Assembly: GCA_016712345.1 (NCBI GenBank)
Contig: JADJRH010000001.1
Coordinates: 1,736,001-1,800,000, forward strand
DNA from: Polyangiaceae bacterium
GTDB taxonomy: Bacteria > Myxococcota_A > Polyangia > Polyangiales > Polyangiaceae
Direction: 5' to 3'
DNA: 64,000 nt
The notes below the pieces were generated by a model. That model worked only from the letters and a program-made list of their open reading frames with translations. It was not told the DNA's origin and made no database searches. The position numbers and the translations under genes were made by a program. The stretch's first letter is position 1, and each line of letters opens with the position of its first letter. Positions 8,929 through 18,032 of the stretch are shown piece after piece.

Positions 8929-10131
8929 TCAAACGGCGGGTGCCCGCAAAACACCCCGTTCGGGTAGATCATGTCCCTTCTGGGTAAGCAATTCGCGATA
9001 CGTTTTCGCCACAATTCGAAACACGTTTCGTTCATCAAATCGCTCTTCGGCGAGCCTGCGACCCGCTTCACCAAACTCGCTCACAAGTGTGGGATTCATT
9101 AAAAGCTCCAGCAATCGATCGGCAAGCGCCTCGGCATCGTGCTTTGGAAATAAAAATCCCGTTTTGCCGTGAATAACCGTTTCACGGCAACCCGTAATAT
9201 CCGTTACAACGACGGGCTTTTTCATTGCAGCAGCTTCCATCGGCGACCGAGGAAATCCCTCTCGGTGGGATGGCAATGCCAATACATCCATCATTGACAA
9301 TAGCTCCGGCATATCGTCGCGAAGACCGGTAAAAATCATTCGATCGCGCACTGAATCAAAGCGGGCATCTTTATGCGAAAGGGCGTCCGACTTTTCAACT
9401 TCATTGGGACCGACAATGCAAAGCTTTACGTTGGGCACCTTTTCGGCCACAAGCTCCAACGCGCGCGTCAGTTCGACAAGCCCCTTTTCAATAACCAATC
9501 TCCCCACAAACCCTATCACTTTATCGTTTTCGCCAATGCCCAGTTCTTTGCGCAACTTTGCCGGCGCTTCAGGGCTTATCCGCGACGGATCGAAACGTGA
9601 AATATCAATGCCGTTTCCAATAAGCCTCAGCTTATCGCGCGGAGCGAGGCCTTCATTCACGAACGTCTCAATATCGTCGGGATTTTGCGAAAGAATAAAA
9701 TGGCTTAATTGGGCACAAAACCGATCGAGCGTTAACAAAACCGCGCGCTTTAATCGCGGCGTGTCATCGCGATAAACAAGCCCGTGAAGCGTATTCACGA
9801 TAATGGGTACACCGGCCAACCGCGCTGCAAGCTGGCCCACGAGCGCGGGCTTTGGTGTATGCGTGTGTACAATTGTGAATTTTTCACGCCGCATTAATTG
9901 AACCAAGCGGACAAGTGAAATCAGGTCGGCGATTGGGGTTACTCGCCGTGTCATCGGCACAGCGATTGTGTGTACACCCGCTTCTTCGACCACTTTTAGG
10001 TGTTCACCGGGTGCGGAAATTCCGGTGATCTCGTAACCCTCACCGATCAGATATTTCAGCTGATTAAGCATCAAAATCCGAAGCGAGAGATCGATCGTGG
10101 TGATGTGGGCCACCTTTACAGCGGAAGTCAC
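8929..10131 (-). CDS. GT4 glycosyltransferase, PglA-like
   Basis: The start chosen is GTG 10131, which gives MTSAVKVAHITTIDLSLR, the expected first strand of PglA/CapM-like transferases. A TTG at 10167 would add 12 residues without a ribosome site. Key segments are the acceptor-side ISAPGEH loop, VGRLVIEKGLVEL and the donor-binding HREGFPRSPMEAAAMKKPVVV. PglA-like enzymes extend undecaprenyl-linked bacillosamine-type sugars. The divergent PglE-like aminotransferase 155 bp away and the CapD/PglF-like dehydratase at 51011 are consistent with a 4-amino-4,6-dideoxy sugar in the glycan (inference). Confidence 0.85.
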   Translation of the reverse strand: MTSAVKVAHITTIDLSLRILMLNQLKYLIGEGYEITGISAPGEHLKVVEEAGVHTIAVPMTRRVTPIADLISLVRLVQLMRREKFTIVHTHTPKPALVGQLAARLAGVPIIVNTLHGLVYRDDTPRLKRAVLLTLDRFCAQLSHFILSQNPDDIETFVNEGLAPRDKLRLIGNGIDISRFDPSRISPEAPAKLRKELGIGENDKVIGFVGRLVIEKGLVELTRALELVAEKVPNVKLCIVGPNEVEKSDALSHKDARFDSVRDRMIFTGLRDDMPELLSMMDVLALPSHREGFPRSPMEAAAMKKPVVVTDITGCRETVIHGKTGFLFPKHDAEALADRLLELLMNPTLVSEFGEAGRRLAEERFDERNVFRIVAKTYRELLTQKGHDLPERGVLRAPAV

Positions 10132-10275
10132 GGGCCATCCGTTGCCCGAGGAGGCGCGGAGATTCAACGTAGATTTATCGCGATCCGGCCTTCCGAACCG
10201 ACAAAGCCTCCAACGTGGGGTGGCAACGTAACAAAAATGCGAATATCACGACCCAGAGCGGGCAACAGAACCGCC

Positions 10276-10281
10276 GAGGTG
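10276..10281 (+). promoter_or_regulatory. Ribosome binding site supporting a TTG start
   Basis: GAGGTG lies four bases before TTG 10286. The first ATG comes only at codon 17, inside the conserved RIYLSPPHMGDDE segment, so this site decides the start of the aminotransferase. The divergent spacer (10132-10285) must also carry promoters for both neighbours, but none is recognisable by eye. Confidence 0.5.
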
Positions 10282-10285
10282 CAAC

Positions 10286-11437
10286 TTGACCTTCGCCACC
10301 CAAAATCCCCGCATCTACCTTTCGCCGCCGCACATGGGCGACGACGAACGCCAATTGCTTCTCGCTGCATTTGACTCCAATTGGATCTCCACTGTCGGCC
10401 CGCACGTGGATGCTTTTGAACGTGAAATGGCCGACTTGTGCAGCGTCAATTACGCCGCCGGCCTCGCGTCGGGCACCGCCGCGCTCCACCTGTCGCTGCT
10501 CTTATTGGGTGTTCAAAGCGGCGATGAAGTCTTTTGCTCCGACCTCACGTTTGCGGCCACCGCCAATGCCATTACCTACGTGGGCGCGCACCCAGTGTTT
10601 ATCGATTCAAACGCGTCCACTTGGAATATGGACCCCGACTTATTGGAAGAAGCGCTCAAAGACTCCGCCGCTCGCAACAAGCTGCCTAAAGCGGTTATTG
10701 TTGTCGATCTTTATGGTCAATGCGCCGACTATCAGCGCATTGTCCCAATCTGCGAAAAATACGGTGTCCCATTAATTGAAGACGCAGCAGAAGCGCTTGG
10801 CGCCACCTATCGAGGAAATGCCGCGGGCACCTTTGGTGTCATGAGCGTCCTGTCATTCAATGGCAATAAGATCATTACAACCAGCGGCGGCGGCATGCTC
10901 CTTTCCAATAACAAGGCGTATGTCGACCTCGCAAAAAAACTCGCCACCCAGGCGAGAGAGCCGGTGGCTCATTACGAACACACAATGGTGGGGTATAATT
11001 ATCGGCTCTCCAACCTGCTCGCCGCAGTTGGCCGCGGACAACTGCGCAACCTCGCCGATCGGGTCAATGCGCGCCGCGCCACGTTTGAGGAGTATCAAAA
11101 AGCCCTTGGTAACGAACCGGGCGTGGCCTTCATGCCTGAAATTGAGGGTGGTCGCTCTACCCGATGGCTCACTTGTCTAACCGTCAACCCTTCCCTTTTC
11201 GGAGCCTCGCGCGAACAAATTCGCCTCCACCTTGAAACCTCCAACATTGAAGCCCGCGCGGTGTGGAAGCCCATGCACCTTCAGCCGGTGTATAAACACT
11301 GCCGTATGGTCGGCGGCTCGGTGAGTGAATACCTGTTTGAGTTTGGCCTCTGCCTACCCAGCGGAAGCAACCTCACCCCCGACGACAAAGCCCGAGTGAT
11401 CCGCGCGTTCCTTTCTACCCCGCGCAGCCGATCTTGA
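10286..11437 (+). CDS. DegT/DnrJ/EryC1 sugar aminotransferase, PglE-like
   Basis: A 383-residue PLP enzyme of the sugar aminotransferase family. Asp166 in IEDAAEA should contact the pyridine nitrogen, and Lys195 in SFNGNKIITTSGGG should form the Schiff base. The substrate-side segment GYNYRLSNLLAAVG is intact. These enzymes transfer an amino group from glutamate to a 4-keto (or 3-keto) nucleotide sugar. Local resemblance is to the PglE/PseC group acting on UDP-4-keto-6-deoxy sugars, but the exact substrate is not proven. It is divergent from the PglA-like transferase. Confidence 0.88.
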   Translation: MTFATQNPRIYLSPPHMGDDERQLLLAAFDSNWISTVGPHVDAFEREMADLCSVNYAAGLASGTAALHLSLLLLGVQSGDEVFCSDLTFAATANAITYVGAHPVFIDSNASTWNMDPDLLEEALKDSAARNKLPKAVIVVDLYGQCADYQRIVPICEKYGVPLIEDAAEALGATYRGNAAGTFGVMSVLSFNGNKIITTSGGGMLLSNNKAYVDLAKKLATQAREPVAHYEHTMVGYNYRLSNLLAAVGRGQLRNLADRVNARRATFEEYQKALGNEPGVAFMPEIEGGRSTRWLTCLTVNPSLFGASREQIRLHLETSNIEARAVWKPMHLQPVYKHCRMVGGSVSEYLFEFGLCLPSGSNLTPDDKARVIRAFLSTPRSRS

Positions 11438-11465
11438 CCGAGACGTCACAGGCATCCAGGCGCTT

Positions 11466-11496
11466 CAGGTCTTGGTATGACGCGTCAGCGGTCGCT
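11466..11496 (+). repeat. Dispersed repeat, short copy D
   Basis: CAGGTCTTG, TGACG and CAGCGGTCG blocks match in order and spacing the start of the copy at 55748-55778. It sits between the convergent aminotransferase and GlpB genes. Only about 30 bp of the element is visible. Confidence 0.45.
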
Positions 11497-11520
11497 CTGG
11501 GTTTGGCAGTTACCCAGGAG

Positions 11521-12819
11521 TCACGCTTCAAACTCAGTTGCCGCCCATTTGCCCGCTTTGAGCCCGCTCATGACGGCCGACAACATGGTGCGTGCCCGAT
11601 CGGCCACCACATTGCCGGCGGCTGCCAAGTGAGGCGCCACCCGGCCTTCCGCATTGCATGCAATTCCAATTTGCTCCAGCCTTCCCAACCTACCCGGTGA
11701 TGGCCAAGCCGACAAATCGAGCGCCGGCCCAAACATAGAACCTACCACCCCAATGCGCACACCCGCCGCTGCAAAATAGGGCTGCTCGGCTTCTGAGTTG
11801 GCCTGAATATCCACCGATAGATGAAACGTTGGGCGATACCGATCAGGCATGTCCGTAGTCGCCTGAGCATCGAGCGGATCGTACACAATACCGCCCCCCG
11901 TTAGACCACCCACTGCGAGCACCACACTGTCAAACGTGTGCTCCCCATCCTCCCCGTCAAACCGAACAATGGGACGCCCGCGATCATCCCGTGTCAGGTC
12001 AAGTTCTGCCGTGCGACCTTTTCGGCCAACCGACACACTTTGGAGCCAGCGATCCCGTGCGCGAACAAGCCGCATTCCAGCCGGCCCGCCCACTCCCATG
12101 AGGGCCTCTCCGCAGGGAATTCCAAGCACTTTTTCAAGCTCCAACGCCCGCGGCGATGAAAGCCCCAACCATGGTCCCAAGAGCACCGCCGCCGGACGGA
12201 GCGTTGTTCGATGAAGCGCTTCATGGAGTCGAGCGGCCAGCCATGAAATACGCGCCGGGTCGTCATGACGCGCCGCCAAGTCGGCATCTGAAATTCGATC
12301 TTCCCCTTCGAAACGCAACAGCGCCGCGTCTACCGATACAAACGAAATACCCCGGCGCCGCATCTCCCCATCGGTGTTCCAAGCCGATGCAAGCAGCGGA
12401 CTTTCCCACCCCGCACGGTCGACCTTGGGCACCGCCACCTGACCCGACCCAATGGTAGACAAGTCGAGCAGCGCTCTGTCATGCCCCCTCGCCGGCCTGA
12501 CAACCCCTGCTGTTGTGGCGAGCAGGGCGAGCGGTTCATTCAGGTCGGGCAAGCGCCAAATTCCAAGGGCCTTTGAGAAAGCAACAACCCTTGGATCCAA
12601 GGCCTTTGCGCGCAACTCCGCACCCGACGTGCGCGCCGCATGAAGCACTTCATCCCATGCCACGTCATCTACAGCACCGCTCGAAAGCGCTGTTGCACCC
12701 GCTCCCGCAGCCGACAATGTCACCTGCGCCCCCGCTTCAAGCGCGGCAAATACGGCAGCTGTGCCGGCTATACCATCACCCACCACCAGCACATGGGGAG
12801 GTTTAGAATTCATGTCCAA
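11521..12819 (-). CDS. glpB: Anaerobic glycerol-3-phosphate dehydrogenase subunit B
   Basis: A 432-residue flavoprotein. The N-terminal dinucleotide fold reads VLVVGDGIAGTAAVFAALEAG, and the C-terminal part has GGLTGGGIVYDP and NVVADRARTMLSAVMSGLKAG, both typical of GlpB. GlpB works with GlpA to oxidise glycerol-3-phosphate and pass electrons to quinone. The gene overlaps the end of glpA by 10 bp, so translation is probably coupled. The usual third gene, glpC, is not next to it. Confidence 0.85.
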   Translation of the reverse strand: MDMNSKPPHVLVVGDGIAGTAAVFAALEAGAQVTLSAAGAGATALSSGAVDDVAWDEVLHAARTSGAELRAKALDPRVVAFSKALGIWRLPDLNEPLALLATTAGVVRPARGHDRALLDLSTIGSGQVAVPKVDRAGWESPLLASAWNTDGEMRRRGISFVSVDAALLRFEGEDRISDADLAARHDDPARISWLAARLHEALHRTTLRPAAVLLGPWLGLSSPRALELEKVLGIPCGEALMGVGGPAGMRLVRARDRWLQSVSVGRKGRTAELDLTRDDRGRPIVRFDGEDGEHTFDSVVLAVGGLTGGGIVYDPLDAQATTDMPDRYRPTFHLSVDIQANSEAEQPYFAAAGVRIGVVGSMFGPALDLSAWPSPGRLGRLEQIGIACNAEGRVAPHLAAAGNVVADRARTMLSAVMSGLKAGKWAATEFEA

Positions 12820-14591
12820 CGCATCCCCGAAATAGGCGCCCCACCCGACGAAGGGACGTTTGCGTCGGTGTCCTGTTCGCCCCGATCTTCAAACAAACCC
12901 AACTCCGCGCGAACCGCCGCAATGGCGAGCGCTTCTTGCCGCGCTTGGTCGGGACCAAGACCTACCGCCCGCGTTCGAGCCTGACGCACCAGAAAACGCA
13001 CCGCCTGCTTTAACCCTTCGCCGGGAGAAAGACCGCGCTCATGCGCGAGAATCTGACCACATCTTGCGGCGCACCTCATCCCTCCACAGGCACCCAATCC
13101 AAGCCTGGTTCTCCGCGCAACACCGGCCACGGTGCGAGGAGCTTCATGATCAATGACGTACCTGATTTCAGCTTCGGTCACAGGTTCACACGCGCAAACC
13201 ACCATTTTTTCGCGCGGATTTCGGAGCATTCGCTCTTCAATCCGTTCAGCCCGGCTGCCGTGCCTGTACACAATTCGCCTGGCGGTTACCGCATCAACCC
13301 CGGTGCGCGTGGCAAAGTCAAAAGCGTCCACCGTTCTGTCACCGCCGGGAAGCGGTGTAATATGGGTAGATCCGTGCACCCCGAGGTCAAACCGCATGGA
13401 TAAAATGTCTACCATTTCTTCGGCGAACATGCGGTAGCTCGCAAGTTTACCCCCAATCATGGAGTACACATTTGGAGCGCCGTGGGGAGCGTGGTCAATC
13501 ACTTGGTGATCGCGCGACAACGCGTCTTCGTTTTTTCCAAACGCATGCAGGGTAGGTCGAACGCCGGCGTATGTTCCAATGACGCGGGCAGTGCGAATTT
13601 CAGGCAAAACGCGGGCAACCCCCTGCACCAAATATCGAACCTCTTCGCTCGTGGCGCGAACGTCGTCGAGATCGCCGTAGTAGTCGTCGTCGGTGGTGCC
13701 GACAATGGTCATGTTTTGCCACGGTTCCAAAAAAATCTGACGCCCGTCAATGGCGGTGGCGCTCACGGCATAGTTGGAAAGGCGCCTGTCATACACCACA
13801 TGAATGCCTTTTCCCGGGCGAACGCGCGCATGAACGGGGCGCAAACCCGCCAGCGAAACAGTAATAGGCGACCACGCGCCTGTTGCGTTGACAACCGCTG
13901 TGGTGGTTAACCTACCCGACTGACCGGTATACCTATCGCGAAAACGCACCGCCACGGGCTCGCCGCTCACCGGTCGCCGTTCAATGGCCTCCACAGTATA
14001 GCCAACATACACCTTGGCCCCGCGCTCTTCTGCATCTTTTAGATTTGCTATACAGAGCCGCGCCCCGTCAATCCCCCATTCGTCCCAAGACATGGCGCCA
14101 ATCAGGTCACCCGCGAGGGTAGGTTCGAGCCGGCGCACCTCATCCGCCGAAAGAACGGCGTGAGGCTTGCCCCTTTTGAGCGGTTGATAACGATCGTACG
14201 TTTCAAAAAAAGCGTCGAGCAGGTGAAAGTAAACTTTTTTACCCATGCCCGCTCGCACAGGCATTAAAAACGGAATTCGAAACAAAAGGTGCGGCGCAAT
14301 GGCCTGAATGTTTCCTGAGTCGCGACAGCTGCTCTCGGTGACGTGGGGATCGTACGTGAGATACCGAGCCCCACCGTGAATCATTCCACTGCTATTTCCA
14401 CTCGCCCCAAATGCAATGTCGTTACGCTCAAAAAGGGCCACTTTTAAGCCGCGCATGGCCGCATCGCGCGCCACCCCCACCCCGTTTACCCCGCCGCCGA
14501 TAACCACCACATCCACGTCGGCGGCGCCTCGCGAAAGAGAGGCACCGGTAGAACGTCGAGGTCGAGTGAGGGGACGCGGAGGCACGGTCAT
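12810..14591 (-). CDS. glpA: Anaerobic glycerol-3-phosphate dehydrogenase subunit A
   Basis: A 593-residue protein with the FAD-binding fold VVVIGGGVNGVGVARDAAMRG near residue 28, the GMIHGGARYL flavin segment, and a catalytic domain that oxidises glycerol-3-phosphate to dihydroxyacetone phosphate. The C-terminal part carries a BFD-like iron-sulfur motif with cysteines in VCACEPVTE and GLGACGGMRCAARC, the arrangement of GlpA and unlike aerobic GlpD. A Pro/Arg-rich leader of about 25 residues precedes the fold and may not be translated. Forms an operon with glpB. Without glpC nearby the membrane anchor or electron acceptor is open. Confidence 0.88.
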   Translation of the reverse strand: MTVPPRPLTRPRRSTGASLSRGAADVDVVVIGGGVNGVGVARDAAMRGLKVALFERNDIAFGASGNSSGMIHGGARYLTYDPHVTESSCRDSGNIQAIAPHLLFRIPFLMPVRAGMGKKVYFHLLDAFFETYDRYQPLKRGKPHAVLSADEVRRLEPTLAGDLIGAMSWDEWGIDGARLCIANLKDAEERGAKVYVGYTVEAIERRPVSGEPVAVRFRDRYTGQSGRLTTTAVVNATGAWSPITVSLAGLRPVHARVRPGKGIHVVYDRRLSNYAVSATAIDGRQIFLEPWQNMTIVGTTDDDYYGDLDDVRATSEEVRYLVQGVARVLPEIRTARVIGTYAGVRPTLHAFGKNEDALSRDHQVIDHAPHGAPNVYSMIGGKLASYRMFAEEMVDILSMRFDLGVHGSTHITPLPGGDRTVDAFDFATRTGVDAVTARRIVYRHGSRAERIEERMLRNPREKMVVCACEPVTEAEIRYVIDHEAPRTVAGVARRTRLGLGACGGMRCAARCGQILAHERGLSPGEGLKQAVRFLVRQARTRAVGLGPDQARQEALAIAAVRAELGLFEDRGEQDTDANVPSSGGAPISGMRWT

Positions 14592-14640
14592 ACCCTATAA
14601 TGCCAAATGCAAAGAGGATCCACACAAAAGCCTTCAAATT

Positions 14641-16674
14641 TTATCGAAAGAGCACCACCTGATCCACTCGAATGTGCCCGTACGGCCCTGTATCGTCGTC
14701 GATAATCACGAGCCGGGCCTCTTTCCCCATCAGCGCTTTTACGTCCCAAACCACTTTGACAAGGCACTCTGTGATGTCAAACACCCCACCGGCACGCCGT
14801 TCAGACTTGCCATCCACATGCAGCTCAACTCGGGTCGCTTTGGGGTTTCCGCCCACTCGAAGACTCAAATAGGGCCGGTCAATTAAAAACGACGGCGATT
14901 GAATTCGTCCAGTTGCTCGGTCGCGCAATTTCATATTGAACGAGCTGAGGAGCTGCTTTCCAACCGCACCCGGCATGATCTGACCTCGGCTCAACGTGGG
15001 CCGCAACCCGTCAACAAACGCGTCACCCTCCAGAGTCCAATCGGCGAGCGGGCTCTCAAAGTCAAACACGACGCGGGCGTCATTTTCAGATTGTTGCCAC
15101 CGGAGGAGATATCTCAACGTGCTGGGGGTGGCGATAATCATCCGTGGAGCACCGGCCCAAGTTCCGTGGAGTTGATAGCGACTGACCAACTCGGCCGCTA
15201 CAGACGCAACCTCACCTCCCGTAACAATTGCCCACTCGGCGTGCGTTTTGTCGAGGTAAGTTCCCACGGCGAGATCTTTGTACCCGGCAAACACCATGTC
15301 CAAGTAGGGCATGTCGGCTATTTGATCGGACCGCGATCCATTTTGAACGGGTAGAAATGGATGGCGGGGGGCAATGACTCCCCCCTTTAGTTTGGCCATT
15401 TGAGCATTGGAGTTGCGAGCCTTTTTATAATCGTCGGCGTTGGGAGACATGCGCGCCGGATTGTATTTTGAACTCCAAAAGAAGAGACACAATCCTGCGT
15501 ACACAATCGCCTGCACCACAAGCGCTTGACGCGGCCGCTTTTCGAGAGCGGAAAACAGATCCGCCAGTAAAAACGCAATTGCCGGCCCAACAAAAAACGC
15601 AACCGGTACAAAGTCATTCAGGTAGCCACCCACCTTGGCAAACGGCAACAAACTCGCCGGCAGCGAACACACGGCCATCCCAAACCAAAGCACCGTCCGT
15701 GAGGAGATTTTGCGGGCAACCGCCAAACCGAGCACAACCACCGGAAGGGCGGGAAGAAACGGCATGGCCTTGTGCAAAAGGGCCAACCCCTCTTTTAACC
15801 TTGCCATTGGCACCGCGTGGTCCGCAAGCAAACTGACAGTATAAATCCAATACCAACCCCTGCTTTGATACTGAAGCGCAACAAGCACCAACCCACACCC
15901 CGACACCGCCATGAGCGTGAGCAACAGGCCGCTCTTTCGGTGCCGGGCAAACACAAACAAGGTAACCCAGACAGGAAAAAACACCGCCGGCAGACGTGTG
16001 TACACAATAAGAGTGATAAGCCCAGCAAGAACCAACAGGCGCCGGATAGTCAGCTTTTTGTCACGTCCATGGGCCAGCGCCGCGAGCAGAACGCACAAAA
16101 ACACCGCCATGCTGTCTTCGCGAACAATGTCATAAAACCCTTCGCTGAGCGGCACGCCCGCGGCCACACAACCCGCGAGCACCAACCCCAACGTCAGGGC
16201 ATACACCTTCCCATTTTCTTCTTCTTTAAGAACCAGCCACAGCTGTCGAACAATAAGTAAGATCCCCCCTATGATAAACCAAAACGACAGCTCGCGCGCC
16301 GTGGGATAGTCAAGCCTATACACCTTACCCAAATACCCCAACATGGCTGGGTAGGCCGGCGGGTGAAACAGCGGCAAATAACCCTGATTGGGAGGACCAT
16401 AGGTCACTTGACCCATTTTTACGCGATGGGCTTGATAAAGCGCCGCCCCTTCAAGCCATTCAACATCCCATGGGTAGCGAACTCGGAGCGCATGCATGGT
16501 GACAAACAGCGCGAGTTGCCATACCGCAAATCCGCCTACCCCAACGGCAAGCCCCCAGCGAACCACCCGAGTCCAGTTTTTCGCAAGCCAAGACACGCCG
16601 CCACCATCGCAGAAGTCACGCCGTTTTTCCAGCAAACACGAACACGTGAACCGGCCCCACGCACGCCGCGGCAT
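14641..16674 (-). CDS. GT-C-like multipass membrane protein with C-terminal beta-sandwich
   Basis: The first part has about ten hydrophobic segments. The early loop RYPWDVEWLEGAALYQAHRV holds acidic residues placed like the catalytic loop of GT-C glycosyltransferases of the PMT/ArnT type. From about residue 530 a separate domain begins with VVFDFESPLADWTLEG and ends with HIRVDQVVLF, a pattern of jelly-roll carbohydrate-binding modules. It may glycosylate a lipid or protein at the periplasmic face and bind the glycan. The ATG at 16674 gives the longest form; GTG 16596 would drop 26 residues that look unlike a native start. The exact substrate cannot be inferred. Confidence 0.6.
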   Translation of the reverse strand: MPRRAWGRFTCSCLLEKRRDFCDGGGVSWLAKNWTRVVRWGLAVGVGGFAVWQLALFVTMHALRVRYPWDVEWLEGAALYQAHRVKMGQVTYGPPNQGYLPLFHPPAYPAMLGYLGKVYRLDYPTARELSFWFIIGGILLIVRQLWLVLKEEENGKVYALTLGLVLAGCVAAGVPLSEGFYDIVREDSMAVFLCVLLAALAHGRDKKLTIRRLLVLAGLITLIVYTRLPAVFFPVWVTLFVFARHRKSGLLLTLMAVSGCGLVLVALQYQSRGWYWIYTVSLLADHAVPMARLKEGLALLHKAMPFLPALPVVVLGLAVARKISSRTVLWFGMAVCSLPASLLPFAKVGGYLNDFVPVAFFVGPAIAFLLADLFSALEKRPRQALVVQAIVYAGLCLFFWSSKYNPARMSPNADDYKKARNSNAQMAKLKGGVIAPRHPFLPVQNGSRSDQIADMPYLDMVFAGYKDLAVGTYLDKTHAEWAIVTGGEVASVAAELVSRYQLHGTWAGAPRMIIATPSTLRYLLRWQQSENDARVVFDFESPLADWTLEGDAFVDGLRPTLSRGQIMPGAVGKQLLSSFNMKLRDRATGRIQSPSFLIDRPYLSLRVGGNPKATRVELHVDGKSERRAGGVFDITECLVKVVWDVKALMGKEARLVIIDDDTGPYGHIRVDQVVLFR

Positions 16675-16807
16675 TCAAATCCACGGTGCTGCTTATCGTT
16701 TTGGTGGTGATGGGCTTTCATCCTAAAATCGTGTGGTGCCACGGCTCGGGTGGACCACTCGTCAGAGAGGGGTTGTTTGCCGATCGCAACTTGAGTATAG
16801 CGCGGCT

Positions 16808-18031
16808 GTGAGCAACGCCGCATTTGTACCCACCGCTCGTCACCTTGCCCAAGTCCGTTATGAAATTCGGGGCCCGCTTGCCAAGCGCGCGCACGAATTG
16901 GAGCGTCAGGGTCACGAGGTAATCAAACTCAATATCGGCAATCCGGCGGCGTTTGGGTTTAGAACGCCCGCGACAATGCGGCTCGCCTTGATTGAGAACT
17001 TGAGTCAGGCGGAAGGGTATTGTCACCAAAAAGGCATTTTCCCTGCGCGTGAAGCGATTGTGATGGAGACGCAAAGCCGCGGTATCAAGGGAGTTACGGC
17101 GGAAGATGTCTTTATGGGAAACGGCGTTTCAGAGCTGATTCTCATGACCATGGAGGCACTTCTGGAGCCGGGTGATGAGGTGTTGCTGCCGGCACCTGAC
17201 TATCCACTTTGGACGGCGTCGGTGGTGATCACGGGGGCCAAACCGGTTCACTACCCATGCCGGGAGTCCAACGGTTTTATACCCGACCCTGAAGAAGTTG
17301 CGGCCATGGTAACCCCCAAAACCAAGGCCCTTGTGCTTATCAATCCCAATAACCCCACGGGCGCTGTGTACCCAGAACACGTTGTCAAAGCGCTCGTGCG
17401 TATTGCAGAAGAACGGCGCCTGGTGCTGTTTTCAGACGAGATCTACGACAAAATTTTGTACGACGGTGCACGCCATTACCCCGTGGCCAAATATTGTGAA
17501 AACACGCTCTGCGGTACTTTCGGCGGGCTTTCCAAAGTGTATCGGGCGTGTGGCTTGCGCACGGGTTGGTTGTTTTTCAGCGGGCAAAAACAACACGCCC
17601 AAAAGTATCTTGAAACGCTGGAGCTGCTCGCTTCGCTGCGGCTCTGCGCAAACGTACCTGGACAATGGGCAGTACAAACGGCGTTGGGCGGAGTGCAGAG
17701 CATTTATGAGTTGACGGCACCCGAGGGTAGATTGGGTCGCCAACGTGCGGCGGCCCTTGCGGGGATTGAAGCGTCAAAATACCTGAAAGTGGTTAAGCCA
17801 ATGGGCGCGATGTACGCGCTTCCAGGGGTGAAAACATAGCTGCTCCCCGGGTTTGACGATTCCACATTTGCAATGTCACTCCTGGAGAAAAAACACGTTT
17901 TGCTGGTTCCGGGGTCAAGTTTCAACGTGACTTATACTGACCATTTTCGGATTACGCTCTTGCCCGATGAAGGTACACTTCGCGACGTGTTTGGGCGAAT
18001 GGAAGAATTTTTTGACGAGTGGACAAGGTGA
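16808..18031 (+). CDS. alaA: AlaA-like alanine aminotransferase with in-frame TAG codon
   Basis: A class I/II PLP aminotransferase. Visible motifs are LNIGNPAAFGF, LINPNNPTGAVY, the SDEIYDKILYDG loop and the Schiff-base lysine in GGLSKVYRACGLRTGW, all as in E. coli AlaA (glutamate-pyruvate transaminase). GTG 16808 gives MSNAAFVPTARHL, matching the AlaA start. Codon 344 (17837-17839) is TAG. The same frame then runs 63 more residues, including LLVPGSSFNVTYTDHFRIT, which is the expected AlaA C-terminus, and stops at TGA 18031. The break is therefore a single substitution (CAG to TAG would fit), a sequencing error, or read-through. Truncation would remove the Arg that binds the substrate carboxylate. 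Confidence 0.85.
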
Positions 18032-18032
18032 T

